Origin: Anas platyrhynchos
Taxonomy: Eukaryota; Chordata; Aves; Anseriformes; Anatidae
Direction of reading: 5' to 3'
Length of the DNA stretch: 64,000 bases
Assembly: GCF_047663525.1 (NCBI RefSeq)
Contig: NC_092591.1
Location: 51,995,501-52,059,500 of the forward strand
This document shows, one piece after another, positions 26,885-38,000 of this stretch. The notes beneath the pieces are model-generated. The model was not told where the DNA came from and did no database searches. It saw only the letters and a list, made by a program, of their open reading frames with translations. The position numbers and the translations under genes were made by a program. Numbering within the stretch: the first letter of the stretch is position 1; every line of letters begins with the position of its first letter.

Positions 26885-27620
26885 CAACCCCATGCAGCAC
26901 TACAGGCCTGGGTCAGAGTGGCTGGAAAGCTGTGCAGAGGAAAAGGATCTGGGGGTGTTGGTCAGTGCTCACCTGGACATGAGCCAGCAGTGTGCCCAGA
27001 TGGCCAACAAGGCCAACAGCATCCTGGCTTGTACCAGGAATAGTGCAGCCAGCAGGAGCAGGGCGGTGATCGTCCCCCTGTGCTCAGCTCTGGTGAGGCC
27101 GCACCTCGAGTCCTGCGTTCAGCTTTGGGCCCCTCAGTACAAGGACATCAAGGCCCTGGAGTGTTTCCAGAGCAGGGCTACGAAGCTGCTGAAGGGCCCG
27201 GAGCACAGGTCCTGTGAGGAGCAGCTGAGGGAACTGGGATGGTATAGTCTGGAGGAGGCTCAGGAGAGACCTTATTGCTCTCTACAACTGCCTCTACAAC
27301 TCTCTACAACTAACAAGGAAGTTGTGCAGAGCTGGGGGTTGGCCTCTTCTCACAGATAACTAGTAATAGGCCTAGAGGGAATGGCCTCAAGTTGCACCAG
27401 GGGAGGTTTAGGTTGGAAATTAGGAGACACTTCTTTTCGGAAAGAGTAGTTAGTCATTGGGACGGGTTGCCCAGGGAGGTGGTGGAGTCACTGGGGTTGT
27501 TTAAGGAAAAGTTGAACTTGGTGCTTAGGGACACAATTGAATGGGTGACATTGGTCGTAGGGTGATGGTTGGACCAGATGATCTTGGAGGTCTTTTACAA
27601 CCTTAATGATTCTGTGATTC
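26885..27620 (+). mobile_element. CR1 LINE, right part (ORF2 end and 3' UTR)
   Basis: The continuation of the CR1 begun at 26355 covers the end of ORF2. An open remnant translates motifs such as [38 protein letters not shown] and [16 protein letters not shown], diagnostic of the CR1 reverse-transcriptase C-terminus. The 3' UTR follows (GGGCTGCCCAGGGAGGTGG-like block near 27463-27485, GATGATCTTGGAGGTCTTTTAC) with the tail GATTCTGTGATTCG. A local CTACAACT duplication near 27283-27310 is a recent slippage event. The 209-codon frame at 26730-27359 starts inside the LTR and runs into this CR1, so it is not a gene. Confidence 0.9.
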
Positions 27621-27654
27621 GAAGGGTAACTATGGGGAAAGAGAAATAAGAAAG

Positions 27655-27687
<33 letters not shown>

Positions 27688-28690
27688 GTGAGCAGAAAAG
27701 TGACATAATACTTAAAAGGCTGCAAAAGGTAAACAGGTTCCTGAGCAAGCACGCACACCCGGAAAAGGAGCAGGGTGCCCTGGCTGCTAAGAGCAGGGCC
27801 AGGCAGACCTCACAAAATGGCGGCAAAACACTGAGGGGGGAAAATGGCTGCCCAGCTGGCAGCAGGTGAGGGGATTGTCCCCCATGGCCTGGAGGGGCTG
27901 GCTGGGGACACCGGGCATCTCTGGGGCTGCAGCTGGGCACCTGAGGGCCGGGGACAGCCTGAAGGGAGCTTCTAGAAAGAGAACACAGGAAACTGAGGGG
28001 CAGCTTATCACCGGAGAAAGTGCAAAATAGTTTGGGAAAGAGGGGAGTGGCTGCAAAAGTGTGAACTGATGTGAGAAATATATATATATATATTTTTTTT
28101 TTTCTTTACAAAATAAATAAATAAATAAAGGAAACCAAGAAACATCATCATCTGTTGGCTCTCTCAGCTGAAGACCAAAATTAACAGCACCTACGGGCCA
28201 CCAGAGTGGTGGTGCCATACACCGTTTTATGTGTGCATGATACAAAAGGGCCTGATTTCTACCCAGGATGGATTTCTCTCTCGGAGAAGCCTCCCATGCC
28301 ACAGGTCTCCCAGTTGTTTGCTTTTCTTCTTCCTCAGGCAGGCTGAAGCTGTGCTGGAGCCCCACGAGGCTGCACACCCACAACACCCACCACCTTCGCA
28401 GGGTGCCACAGCCCCCCTGGCCCAGCTTGGAGCACCAAGTCTCCTTTGTGTCGCCCCCAGACCCTTGGCAGTCGCCCTCTCCCTCACACCAGTTTCTTAA
28501 TCGTGCCCCTTTGGGGTCTAATCGAGCGCTCTCGACGCCCCCTTTCTGGAGTCGGTGTGATATGTTGGGCACCACCGATTTTACGAATATATGTGTGTAT
28601 ATTTTGTGACTGTATACAAAACATCCTGCTTCAAGCCGAGCTCCCCCCAGCCGGTTTTATTTTATTTTATTATTTTATGTCATGCTATTA
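27621..28690. other. API5 upstream region with A-tract, TA/AAAT repeats and YY1-like sites
   Basis: This stretch separates the CR1 from the API5 CpG island. It contains an A28 tract (27655-27682), a (TA)n-T12 run (about 28079-28103) and an AAAT repeat (28110-28129). Two YY1-type motifs are present, AAAATGGCGGC (27814-27824) and AAAATGGCTGC (27841 onward). On the minus strand one frame stays open for 262 codons (27787-28575), discussed under findings. No conserved coding sequence is recognised. Confidence 0.55.
27655..27682. repeat. Poly(A) tract, 28 A
   Basis: It begins about 35 bp after the CR1 tail and is not part of it, because CR1 tails are ATTCTATG-type rather than poly(A). Confidence 0.9.
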
Positions 28691-29040
28691 CGCCGGCCCT
28701 ACAGAGGGCGCCGCGCGGCCCCCCTCCTACCGCGGCCGCTCTGCGCCTTCCTCCTCGCTGGTGCTGACGGCGGCGGCGGCGGCGGCCTCGGTGTCCGCCT
28801 CGGTGTCGGCTGTGCCCGCAGTTTTCCCCGTGCCCGCCGCGCCATGCCCACCGTCGAGGAGCTCTACCGCAACTACGGCATCCTGGCCGATGCCACCGAG
28901 ACGGCGGGGCAGGTGCGGCGGGGAGGCGGCCTGCGGGGCCTGGCCGGGCCTGGCCGCGCCTGGGGCTCGAGTGGCGCCGCGGGCCGGGCCGGGGAGCTCG
29001 GCCCTGAGGGAGGGGGTGGCGGGGGGGGGTTGTGGTAAAG
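28691..29040 (+). promoter_or_regulatory. API5: CpG-island promoter of API5
   Basis: Base composition changes abruptly to CpG-rich sequence that surrounds the API5 start codon, with a GGC trinucleotide run near 28770-28790 and no TATA box at a sensible distance. A CTCF-like sequence, CCTACAGAGGGCGC (28698-28711), matches 12 of 14 positions of the core consensus as I recall it. The transcription start is not visible directly and is inferred to lie within roughly 100-150 bp upstream of the ATG at 28844. Confidence 0.75.
28844..28912 (+). CDS. API5: API5 exon 1 (coding part)
   Basis: Encodes residues 1-23 and ends in phase 0 at CAG|GTGCGG. The start context GCCATGC has no purine at -3 but the ATG is the only candidate giving the conserved N-terminus. 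Confidence 0.95.
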
Positions 29041-32030
29041 GGCTCCTGCAGGAGCTGGACGGGGGAACGGGAGGGTGTTAGGGGTTGGTAGCGCCTCGCT
29101 GCCTCCTTACGAACGGGCCTCACCGCCACAGGAGGCTTTAGGGGTAAAATCCAGGCACGATCTGCCGCACAGCAGCACCAGTACTAAATTCATCAAACAT
29201 GGGGATGCCCATGTTAGCAGCTCCAAAATGTTTTCCGTATTTAAAACTAATTCTTTAATAGCATGAGGCGTGCATGCTATTTAATGCTTACCCCAAAAAA
29301 GTAGTAAAAGTGTTTTTTTATTATGTTTTTGTCAAAATGTACCTAAATAGGAAAGGAGCTCTTTTTTTATCTAGCAGTGGGTTGTTAACCACATACTGGT
29401 ACACAAGGTTACGTGGACAGTTCTTTAAGAAAACAAATAACAGGGTTTTATTTGTTGTTGTTGTTTGTTTGCTTTTAAAGTTACTTTTTTCCAGGTCTGC
29501 TCACTTTGTGTGACCGTCCCCCCACCACTGCAGGCAGTCCAGCAAAGACAGCAGCTTAGAGGCAACTGAAAAATCGAACTAAAATGCTGAGATCTGGGGG
29601 GAGAGGTGCAGAATAAAATAGATGCTGGTAGCATGCTCTTTAACAAACTCATAGTCTTTTATCATTTTCATGAGTGTGGGTACCTCTCATAAGGTAGGAA
29701 TAGGAGTGTGAGATAGATGAGCTCCAGGATAGCTGAGAATGCTGCTCGAGGCAGGATCAGTGCTGGATGGCTCCAAACCTCTCGGGGTAAGAGCAGGGCA
29801 AGTTTAGAATGATGGTTCCTGGTGTGCTCTCCTGGCTTTTGTTTCTTTACAGCTTATGGGCATCCAGAGTCAGGGAGAGACTCTTTGCGTTCATGCTAGG
29901 ATGTTCTTCAGCAAACTTCTCTGGCACTTCTTTTATCTGGTTATATTTCTGGCAGATGAATGTTCTATGCCAAAATGTTCTGTTACTTCATTAACCTTTA
30001 TGAACAAATTACCTTCTTTGAACTTGTCATTTCGTAATCATACTTGATGTCTAATTTTTGCATTTTGAGAAGCCATGAGTAATTGTCCCTTATTCGTTGA
30101 TTTTATCCCACTTACGATTTTATTATCTTTTAATATCCCTATGAATGTGATTTCTCGCTGTGAGAAGCCATAGTCACGCTGCCTCAAAAAGGAAACTTTG
30201 AACATGAGAAGGGCAGGGGACAACCAGAACTATGACATTAAGTGGAATAATGTAAAACAGCAGAAATACTCAGCTCCTAAAAGTGTTTCAGTTGAGAAAG
30301 GAACAGAGGTAGGATGAGTATAGCTCATTGGCAGAATGAAGGTGACAATGTCAAAAAAAAAAAAAAAAAAAAAAAAAAACAACTACCAGGAAGTGGTTTA
30401 GAATAATGAGGAAGACATACTTTGTAACAGCTCGTTAAACTTGTCATGGTTGTTATAGAGTATAAATCAGTCAAAGAGCTGATCTAGAGTAATTAATGGA
30501 TTAGAGGTCTATTTTTAGTCTGGGCTTAGGACATTCATATGTTACAGATTGGGAGGAAAAGTGCAAAAATAAAGGATTACTCATTTTCTGCACTTGCCTA
30601 CTTTTTTCTTCATTGCTGCTAAGGAGAAGATAAAACAAACTTCTGCCTGAACTGTGTCTTAGGAGCAATTAGCAGTAATACAAATTAATGGAACACAGGC
30701 TGCTCCAAGCTACTCTATTTCAGTTGCTGTTTGGACACTTTTAGGTTTAAGTAATTTGTTCCACCAGAGGTCATTCTTAATGTGCACTCTCAGAACCAGT
30801 AGCCATGATAATGCGCATTTCATTGCTCGTTTGTGCTGCTGCGTTCCTGCCCATGCTGTTGAGCGTGCCATGAAGGCACAGCCGCAGAGCAAACTGGATG
30901 AATTTATTCTAAAGTTTCAAGTTGTGCATGCACAAAATCAGAAGTGCCTGTGCATCTCTAGCTGGAGCTGCTAGAGAACTTGCCACTCTTGCTGAAGTGT
31001 TTATTTCTGTACTTCAACTGGAGATTTATTTTTTGTTGTTTACTTATTGCATCCGGACTCTGTTAACAGATGTGTTAAGAACTCCTTTACCCCAATTCAA
31101 GTAAACTGCTCAAACATGCCAAAGATGCTTTAGAGCAAAACGTGTTAAAAATCACTCATGATTTGTTCCAGTGCAGATGCTGGGAGAGGTAGCCTCTGCT
31201 TAAGAAACAATAAAAGAGCAGACAGAAAGAAGAAACTCCTTGAAAAAATGCCTAAGCGCAGTGAAGAAGGTGATCGTGTAATTCCTTTACACTAATCTAA
31301 TCACAAGTGGTGTGCAAGAGCTGTTAGCCCTAACAGTTTGAACAGTAAGCTCTTGAACAGGTAGAGGAGCTGAATAACAGTACAGTTGGTAGAGGCAAAT
31401 TTTACTAGATTAACGAGACTTTATTGCTCTGAGAGAAATGTGCTTCTTTGTATAAAGCTTGTATAATATAGTTCACTGAAATAGATGCAGTAAATGGGAG
31501 AGAAAAAAAATCCTTTGTCTTGAGATTACCCCAAGATTTTTCTATTTGTGTGTTCTGTTTTTCCTCTTCTAGCATAAGGATGCTTACCAGGCGATCTTGG
31601 ATGGTGTGAAAGGAGGTGCCAAGGAGAAGAGGCTCGCAGCCCAGTTCATTCCGAAGTTCTTCAAGCATTTTCCTGAATTAGCTGACTCAGCTATCAATGC
31701 CCAGTTGGACCTCTGTGAGGATGAAGATGTTTCTGTAAGAATAAGGACTGGAAGCTTGTATCAAGTTGATACATTCATTTATGTTTTGCTATTCCTTTTT
31801 TTGTTGTTTGCTTTTTCTGTTTGATTGGTTTTGGTTTGGTTTTCCTTAACTTGTGTCTTTTTGGGGGAAGGGGAAGGAGGAAGGTTGGTCTTTGGAAAGC
31901 TGAAAGACACAAGCATGTTAGTGTATTCCAGCAACAGAAAAACCTACTGTGTGATGTTATGGGGAGATAAATCCATTTTCGTTGGACTTTGCACCCCCAT
32001 CATTGATCAGTGGCCTATCTCTGCAGAGAG

Positions 32031-32063
<33 letters not shown>

Positions 32064-35000
32064 AAAGCTTAGATACGGTTTCTTTGAATTTCTTACATTT
32101 TTCTTTTCAAAGCACTTCATGGTAATGGATTCTAATAAATCTTGCAAGGGACAAGAAAATTTCATTTGTACCTGAAAACCAGGGAGTTGTTAAAAGAATG
32201 TGGTCTTTTTCTGGTTTTGTTGTTGGTTTGTTTGTTTGTTTTTATCAAACTTCATATGGAAATAGAATTACCTGATTTTTTTGTAATTTTTTTTTTTCAT
32301 GCTGCTGACAATTTCAACAGATCCGGCGCCAGGCAATTAAGGAATTGCCTCAGTTTGCCACTGGAGATAACCTTCCCCGGGTAGCAGACATACTGACCCA
32401 GCTTCTCCAGTCAGGTAGGAGACATTGGTAGTTTCTCGGCTGATCTCCTTGTGCACACCTAGAAATGTCTGCGGTTTTGTTCTGTAAAACATTTTGTGTT
32501 GATTCATTAGTTTGTTACAAAGCAGCTTGTCCCAGTGGAATTCATGTCCTGCTTCTGTTCTTTCTCACCTCTTTATATTTGCTCTCCAGTTATGCCACTA
32601 GTTTCGCTAATTATTCAGATCTAAATTAAAAATCTTTTTTTTTTTATATCTCAGACTTTTTTTTTTCATTCAAGTTGTCTAAAAGCATTTGTAGAAGAAA
32701 AAGATACGCAGTTACAGTCTACAAGAAACTGCCTTCTAACTGAGAGCTATTGGATTTCTAATTCAGAAACCTTTAAAAAAAGGCTTTTTCTTTGATGCAG
32801 TACATTTTCTTGTACAAAATACTCAGTTCCGAATTTAATGTACAGTATGTATTTTTTATATTTCAGAATGCTTTTGAAGTGCTAAATATTACATGTTCAA
32901 AATTATATTAAAAATGCATGCTTCAGTCTCTACAGATTTGCTTCTCAGAAGAAACATAGTTTTTAGGAACATGTACATTTCTCCATTTAGTTCAACGAGA
33001 ATTGTTTCGTCCATCTAGGAATTCTGTAGATTAGAAAGAAGTTAACTGATTTACTTTAATCTAGTAAGAGTGAGCTTGTTTATTCAACTGTTCCTTACAA
33101 CGACCAAACACGCTGAATTAAAACGATGCTTTAGGTTTTCAGTCCTATCAAGTTTGTAATACCGAAGCTATGGGGGCAAGAGGGGGAAGATGAAATGACA
33201 AATTGTTTTTTCTTTTGCTTCCAGCTTTCGTAATCATGGGTTTCTACTTCTTTGGTCTAATAGTAGTTTAAGTACAAGTTGTGTTATTAATAATGCTGAA
33301 GATAGAATCCTTCTTGTATGATACCAGAAATCTTTCTGTGTTTCTATGTTTGCCTTTCAAGGATATGTATGTGATTTTTTTTTCTCTCTTCAGATGATTC
33401 TGCAGAATTCAATTTGGTCAACAATGCATTGCTCAGTATCTTTAAGATGGATGCTAAAGGTAAAGGACACCTTTTTCTTTAGATGTCTTTTATTAATACT
33501 TCCCAGTCTCACAGGATGAGAGCAGGACCCAAATTTGTATCTTAGTACAATGCAAAAGTTAGAGACATACTCATTGGTTTGTTTTGCAAATGATACCGAA
33601 ATTCTCAATAGCTGAGCATCTGAAATATGCAGACCAATAAAAGTATGCAGTTTCTTTTGTCAAAAGACGTGAAAATTATCTTAAAATATTTTGTGGAGTC
33701 TTGCAATAGGAAATTGCTTTCTAATGTGTTGAAGGCTCGGCTCCAAACTTTTAAAATAATTTGTGTTACCTGATTTATTCTCCATTCAGGGACTTTGGGA
33801 GGCTTATTCAGTCAAATTCTTCAGGGGGAGGATATTGTGAGAGAGAGGGCCATCAAGTTCCTCTCTACAAAACTGAAAACCCTGCCGGAGGAGGTGTTGA
33901 CAAAGGAGGTCGAAGAGTTCATATTAACTGAATCAAAGAAGGTAAGTGTCTTAAATTTTTTCTTATCAATAACTTTGTTGTGGCAGAGGCCCACAACTAG
34001 GTAAAATGATCCAGATTTGGTCTAAGGAGAGCCTAGTGAAGGAGAATCCTCGATCTGCTTGATTCCCTCAATCTATTGGCTATGATTTTGTCATGGTCCA
34101 GGACAGTGTTCATCAGCCTCCAGTCCCCAGGATGCTCAGGGCCTTCGCAGCTGGGCAGTTCCACAGACAGCCAGTTCCCTGCGTGTGCAGATTAAGGGAA
34201 GTTGGTTCATCCCACGTGCAGGACTTGGCGTTTGTCCTTTTTGGATTTCATGAGATTCCAGTGCATTCTCTAAGCTGAAAAAACACAAAAAGTATTAAGA
34301 CTGTCAGTCAAGTAGATACTCATTTAGGATTTATTCTGCCTGAAACATACAATTTTGTTAGATAAAAAATTTTGTCCTAAGGTTACTGTTGAAGAAAAAT
34401 GTTACCTATGCAGAACATGATGGCAGTTAGTTAATTTGGAGATGCATAGAATTATACTGCATGTTTTTGTGGGTTCCTTTAACCTTTTTGTTTTTAAATA
34501 ACTAGGAGATAATTTAAATATTAGATAACTGCACATTTCACCTTTTCAAATGAAGTAGATTTGACTTGGAGGCTTGCAAATTATCACGATGGAATTATGT
34601 TTTCTGATGTTTTACTAAGGTGCTGGAAGATGTGACAGGCGAGGAATTTGTTCTGTTCATGAAAATCCTGTCTGGATTAAAAAGCCTACAGACAGTAAGT
34701 GGGAGGCAGCAGCTGGTGGAGCTGGTCGCCGAACAAGCTGACCTGGAGCAAACATTCAATCCCACTGACCCTGATTGTGTGGACAGACTTCTACAGTGTA
34801 CTCGGCAGGCAGTGCCGCTCTTCTCAGTATGTATTTATTTGTTTTGTGTGAGGAATGTTGTGGAAAGTTAATAGCTGTAGCTCCTTCCTCTTCAGTGTTC
34901 TGAATGTTTATGTTTGAGTGACAGTGTACCAGTACTTCTCCACCTTTAGCTTTTAATGTGTTAGATTGTTGGAAAGCACCCCTTGCACCTGTGAATGCAA

Positions 35001-38000
35001 AGAGCTTTTGCGTATTCCCTGGTCTTCAACATTTTCTTCCAAATTTAAGACGTTGTAGTTAATTATGACAAGATTCTCACACTAGCATCATAATTGTATG
35101 TTTGATTAATACAAGTTCAGTGCCAGGCAATTGCAGCATGTAAAGGTCTATTTTCAGGTTTTAGGCAATCTTTTCAGCTCCTGTTGCAGAGTGCCTCTGA
35201 GCTTAAGCTACCTGGCAGGGTCTCTGTCTTTCAGAGTTAGAGAGAAGTTCAATAAAGCCTTAAGGTATAGCTCTGTGGAGGGCATTTACAAGGTTGGGAG
35301 GGTGATGGGGGAAAAATCATTTAACTCACTCAAACTCAGAGTAGCCTGAATAAAGCATGATGTTGTTGTTTGTTTGTTTGTTTTTTTTTGCAGAAGAACG
35401 TTCATTCCACAAAATTTGTTACCTACTTCTGTGAGCATGTGCTTCCGAACCTCGGTTCTTTGACTACTCCAGTGGAGGGTGTTGATATCCAGTTAGAGGT
35501 AAGCCAAGGTTACAATCCGTTTCAATCCTAAGAAATACACATCTGTACTGGAGGAGAACTAGCTACACTAGACAAAAAATGTTTGCTGACCTGAACTTTC
35601 CTGACTGAGTGTTGCCTTTTAAAGCATGTGTTGTTTGTCCCAGGCTTTTGAGGCACGGCTAGAGTAAGTAGAGCAGCGTAATCAGCTTTATATTACCGTC
35701 AATTTTTTTAAGCATGTAGCATTTACTGAAATGTTTGTTGCATGGCTTGTGCTAATTTAGTCTCCTAAGGGAGTGGTTTAATGTCTGCAATTTTGGTTAC
35801 ATTAATCAGAGCTGCAGCTGCAGTTCGATCTTTGTGAGTCTCACTGTGGAGGTGAGCTGTGCTGCAGGCATGAGTTGTCGAGGTTTTTGTTCACTTGTTG
35901 ATTAATGGTGCTTGTTGGGATTAGGCAGCAACACCCATATTTCTGGGGTTTACTCATGTGTGGAGACATGAAGAACAGACTAGGCATGTTCTTCCTTGTA
36001 TTCTTTCCTGAGGATTACGTTTTTTTTAATAACTGACCTCTACTATGCCAACCATAATGATATAATAGTCTCTTTTTAGTTTGAAACGTAAGCCTTCATA
36101 CATAACTTTTAACACATTAAAAAACCAGCTATCCTTATGTCTAGGTCTTGAAGCTTCTTGCGGAAATGAGTTCATTTTGTGGAGATATGGAAAAGCTTGA
36201 ATCAAACTTAAAGAAGTTGTTTGATAAGTTACTGGTAAGACTAATTCAATTTCTACTTAAGTAAAAGACTAAAATGAACATTTTTCATCAAAACAAGTTA
36301 TTTTTATCCATTAATCTATTTATCCTTTTTTGAGTATGGCTATATTGCAAATAGTGTTGTCTGTGATTCGAGGAAAAACATAATTTGCAATCCAGAGCCC
36401 TTCTAGATATAGAGGAGGGTACAATGTTAGCTGCATAATGGTTTTTGTTCAGTGTACTCGTGGTTTTGTTACTTTTAAAATTCTAAACTGATGAGAGACT
36501 CATGCTGGGTTGTATCAAACGCTGCATCTGTGCTGCTGTTCTTAAGCAAAGGCAGCAAGCACTCTTTCAGAAGCACTAGTGCAGTCCATTGTTGCTTTCT
36601 GTGGTAGCAGCACTACCATCATATTTCCTCCTAGGCAGGGGGTGTGAAGTGGTGTGAGTATAGGCAAACCACCTGCACCAGGATTTTGTGCAGCACCTGA
36701 TCCTGTTAGTACAAGGGTGGGGAAAAAAAAGCAGAAATAAAGCCTCCAGTATGAACACTGCAAGAAAACTGCCAGTCCGTGTAAGTGTGCCTCACCTGTT
36801 TGTTTCTTCTTTCTGTTCATTAGGAGTATATGCCACTTCCTCCGGAGGAAGCAGAGAACGGGGAAAATGCCAGCAGTGAAGAGCCCAAGTTGCAGTTCAG
36901 TTACGTGGAGTGTCTGTTGTATAGCTTCCATCAGCTAGGTCGTAAGCTTCCAGACTTCCTCACAGCCAAGTTGAATGCAGAGAAATTGAAAGACTTTAAA
37001 ATCAGGTAATTGTCTAAGGGTGGGTGTTTGAGTTCTGTTAGAAAGGATGAATTATTAGTGTCTGGATGCTAGAGAAACACAAATCAGATTGGTAGAAGAC
37101 TATTTCTGAGCATTTTCCTTCAAGGGAGGAAAAAAAGATTACAACTTTCTTTTGCTTATCTTTTGTTTTGTTTTTATAGGAATATATGAAATTAACGTCT
37201 TGTTTTAAAACTTTTTAGGCTACAGTATTTTGCTCGAGGGTTGCAGGTGTATATTCGACAGCTTCGTCTTGCGCTCCAAGGGAAAACTGGAGAAGCCTTG
37301 AAGACAGAGGAGGTAAGTATTGTGTAAGAATCCTGGTTTTCTGATTGAGCCTTCAGAAGTAACAGTTGGTGCACATTAACAGGCTAACATCTGTTGTAAG
37401 CATGCAAACAGATTAAGGGAATAATACTTTAACATCATCACCATTTTCCCTTTAAACATATTTAAGTTGTCTGTATTTTGGATGACTGATAAGAACTCAG
37501 CTTGTGCACTAGTCTTACTTCAGATATGTGGGTTTTATTTTTCTGCATGTACGCTTATAGTTAATTATTAAAATTCAGTGAGCATTAATGAACTTTGTGT
37601 TTCTGGGTGCTGTCAGATCTGAAGTAAGAGCTTACGGGTTATCATTCAAAGTAGCTGAAAACATTGGTAGGCATTGGGGACTGTGATTAAAAACTTGACA
37701 CCTCATCCCCTTCAGCTTGGGGTGAGTTCTGCAGATTGTTTAGGTTCAAGATCATCAGGAAGGCTTTGGATAATACTGAAGCTCTATTAAGGCTGCGGTT
37801 GAGATAATGATTCAGTATCTGATTGGATTATTACTTATCCTGGGCAGTCAGAGCTTTCCTGAGCATTACTTCTGCTATTTTTTAAAGTGGTTCGTAATGG
37901 TGTAACTGCAACCTGATAGTGGAAGAATGCACTTGCTATTCCTGATCTCATCTGGCAGTCTTCTCAATTTCTAAGCAGGAAATTTGCAGTATTGTAGATT

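Noticed and set aside
26730..27359. 209-codon open frame
   Set aside because: It begins inside the solo LTR and continues into the CR1 ORF2 remnant, so it is two fused repeat pieces rather than a gene.
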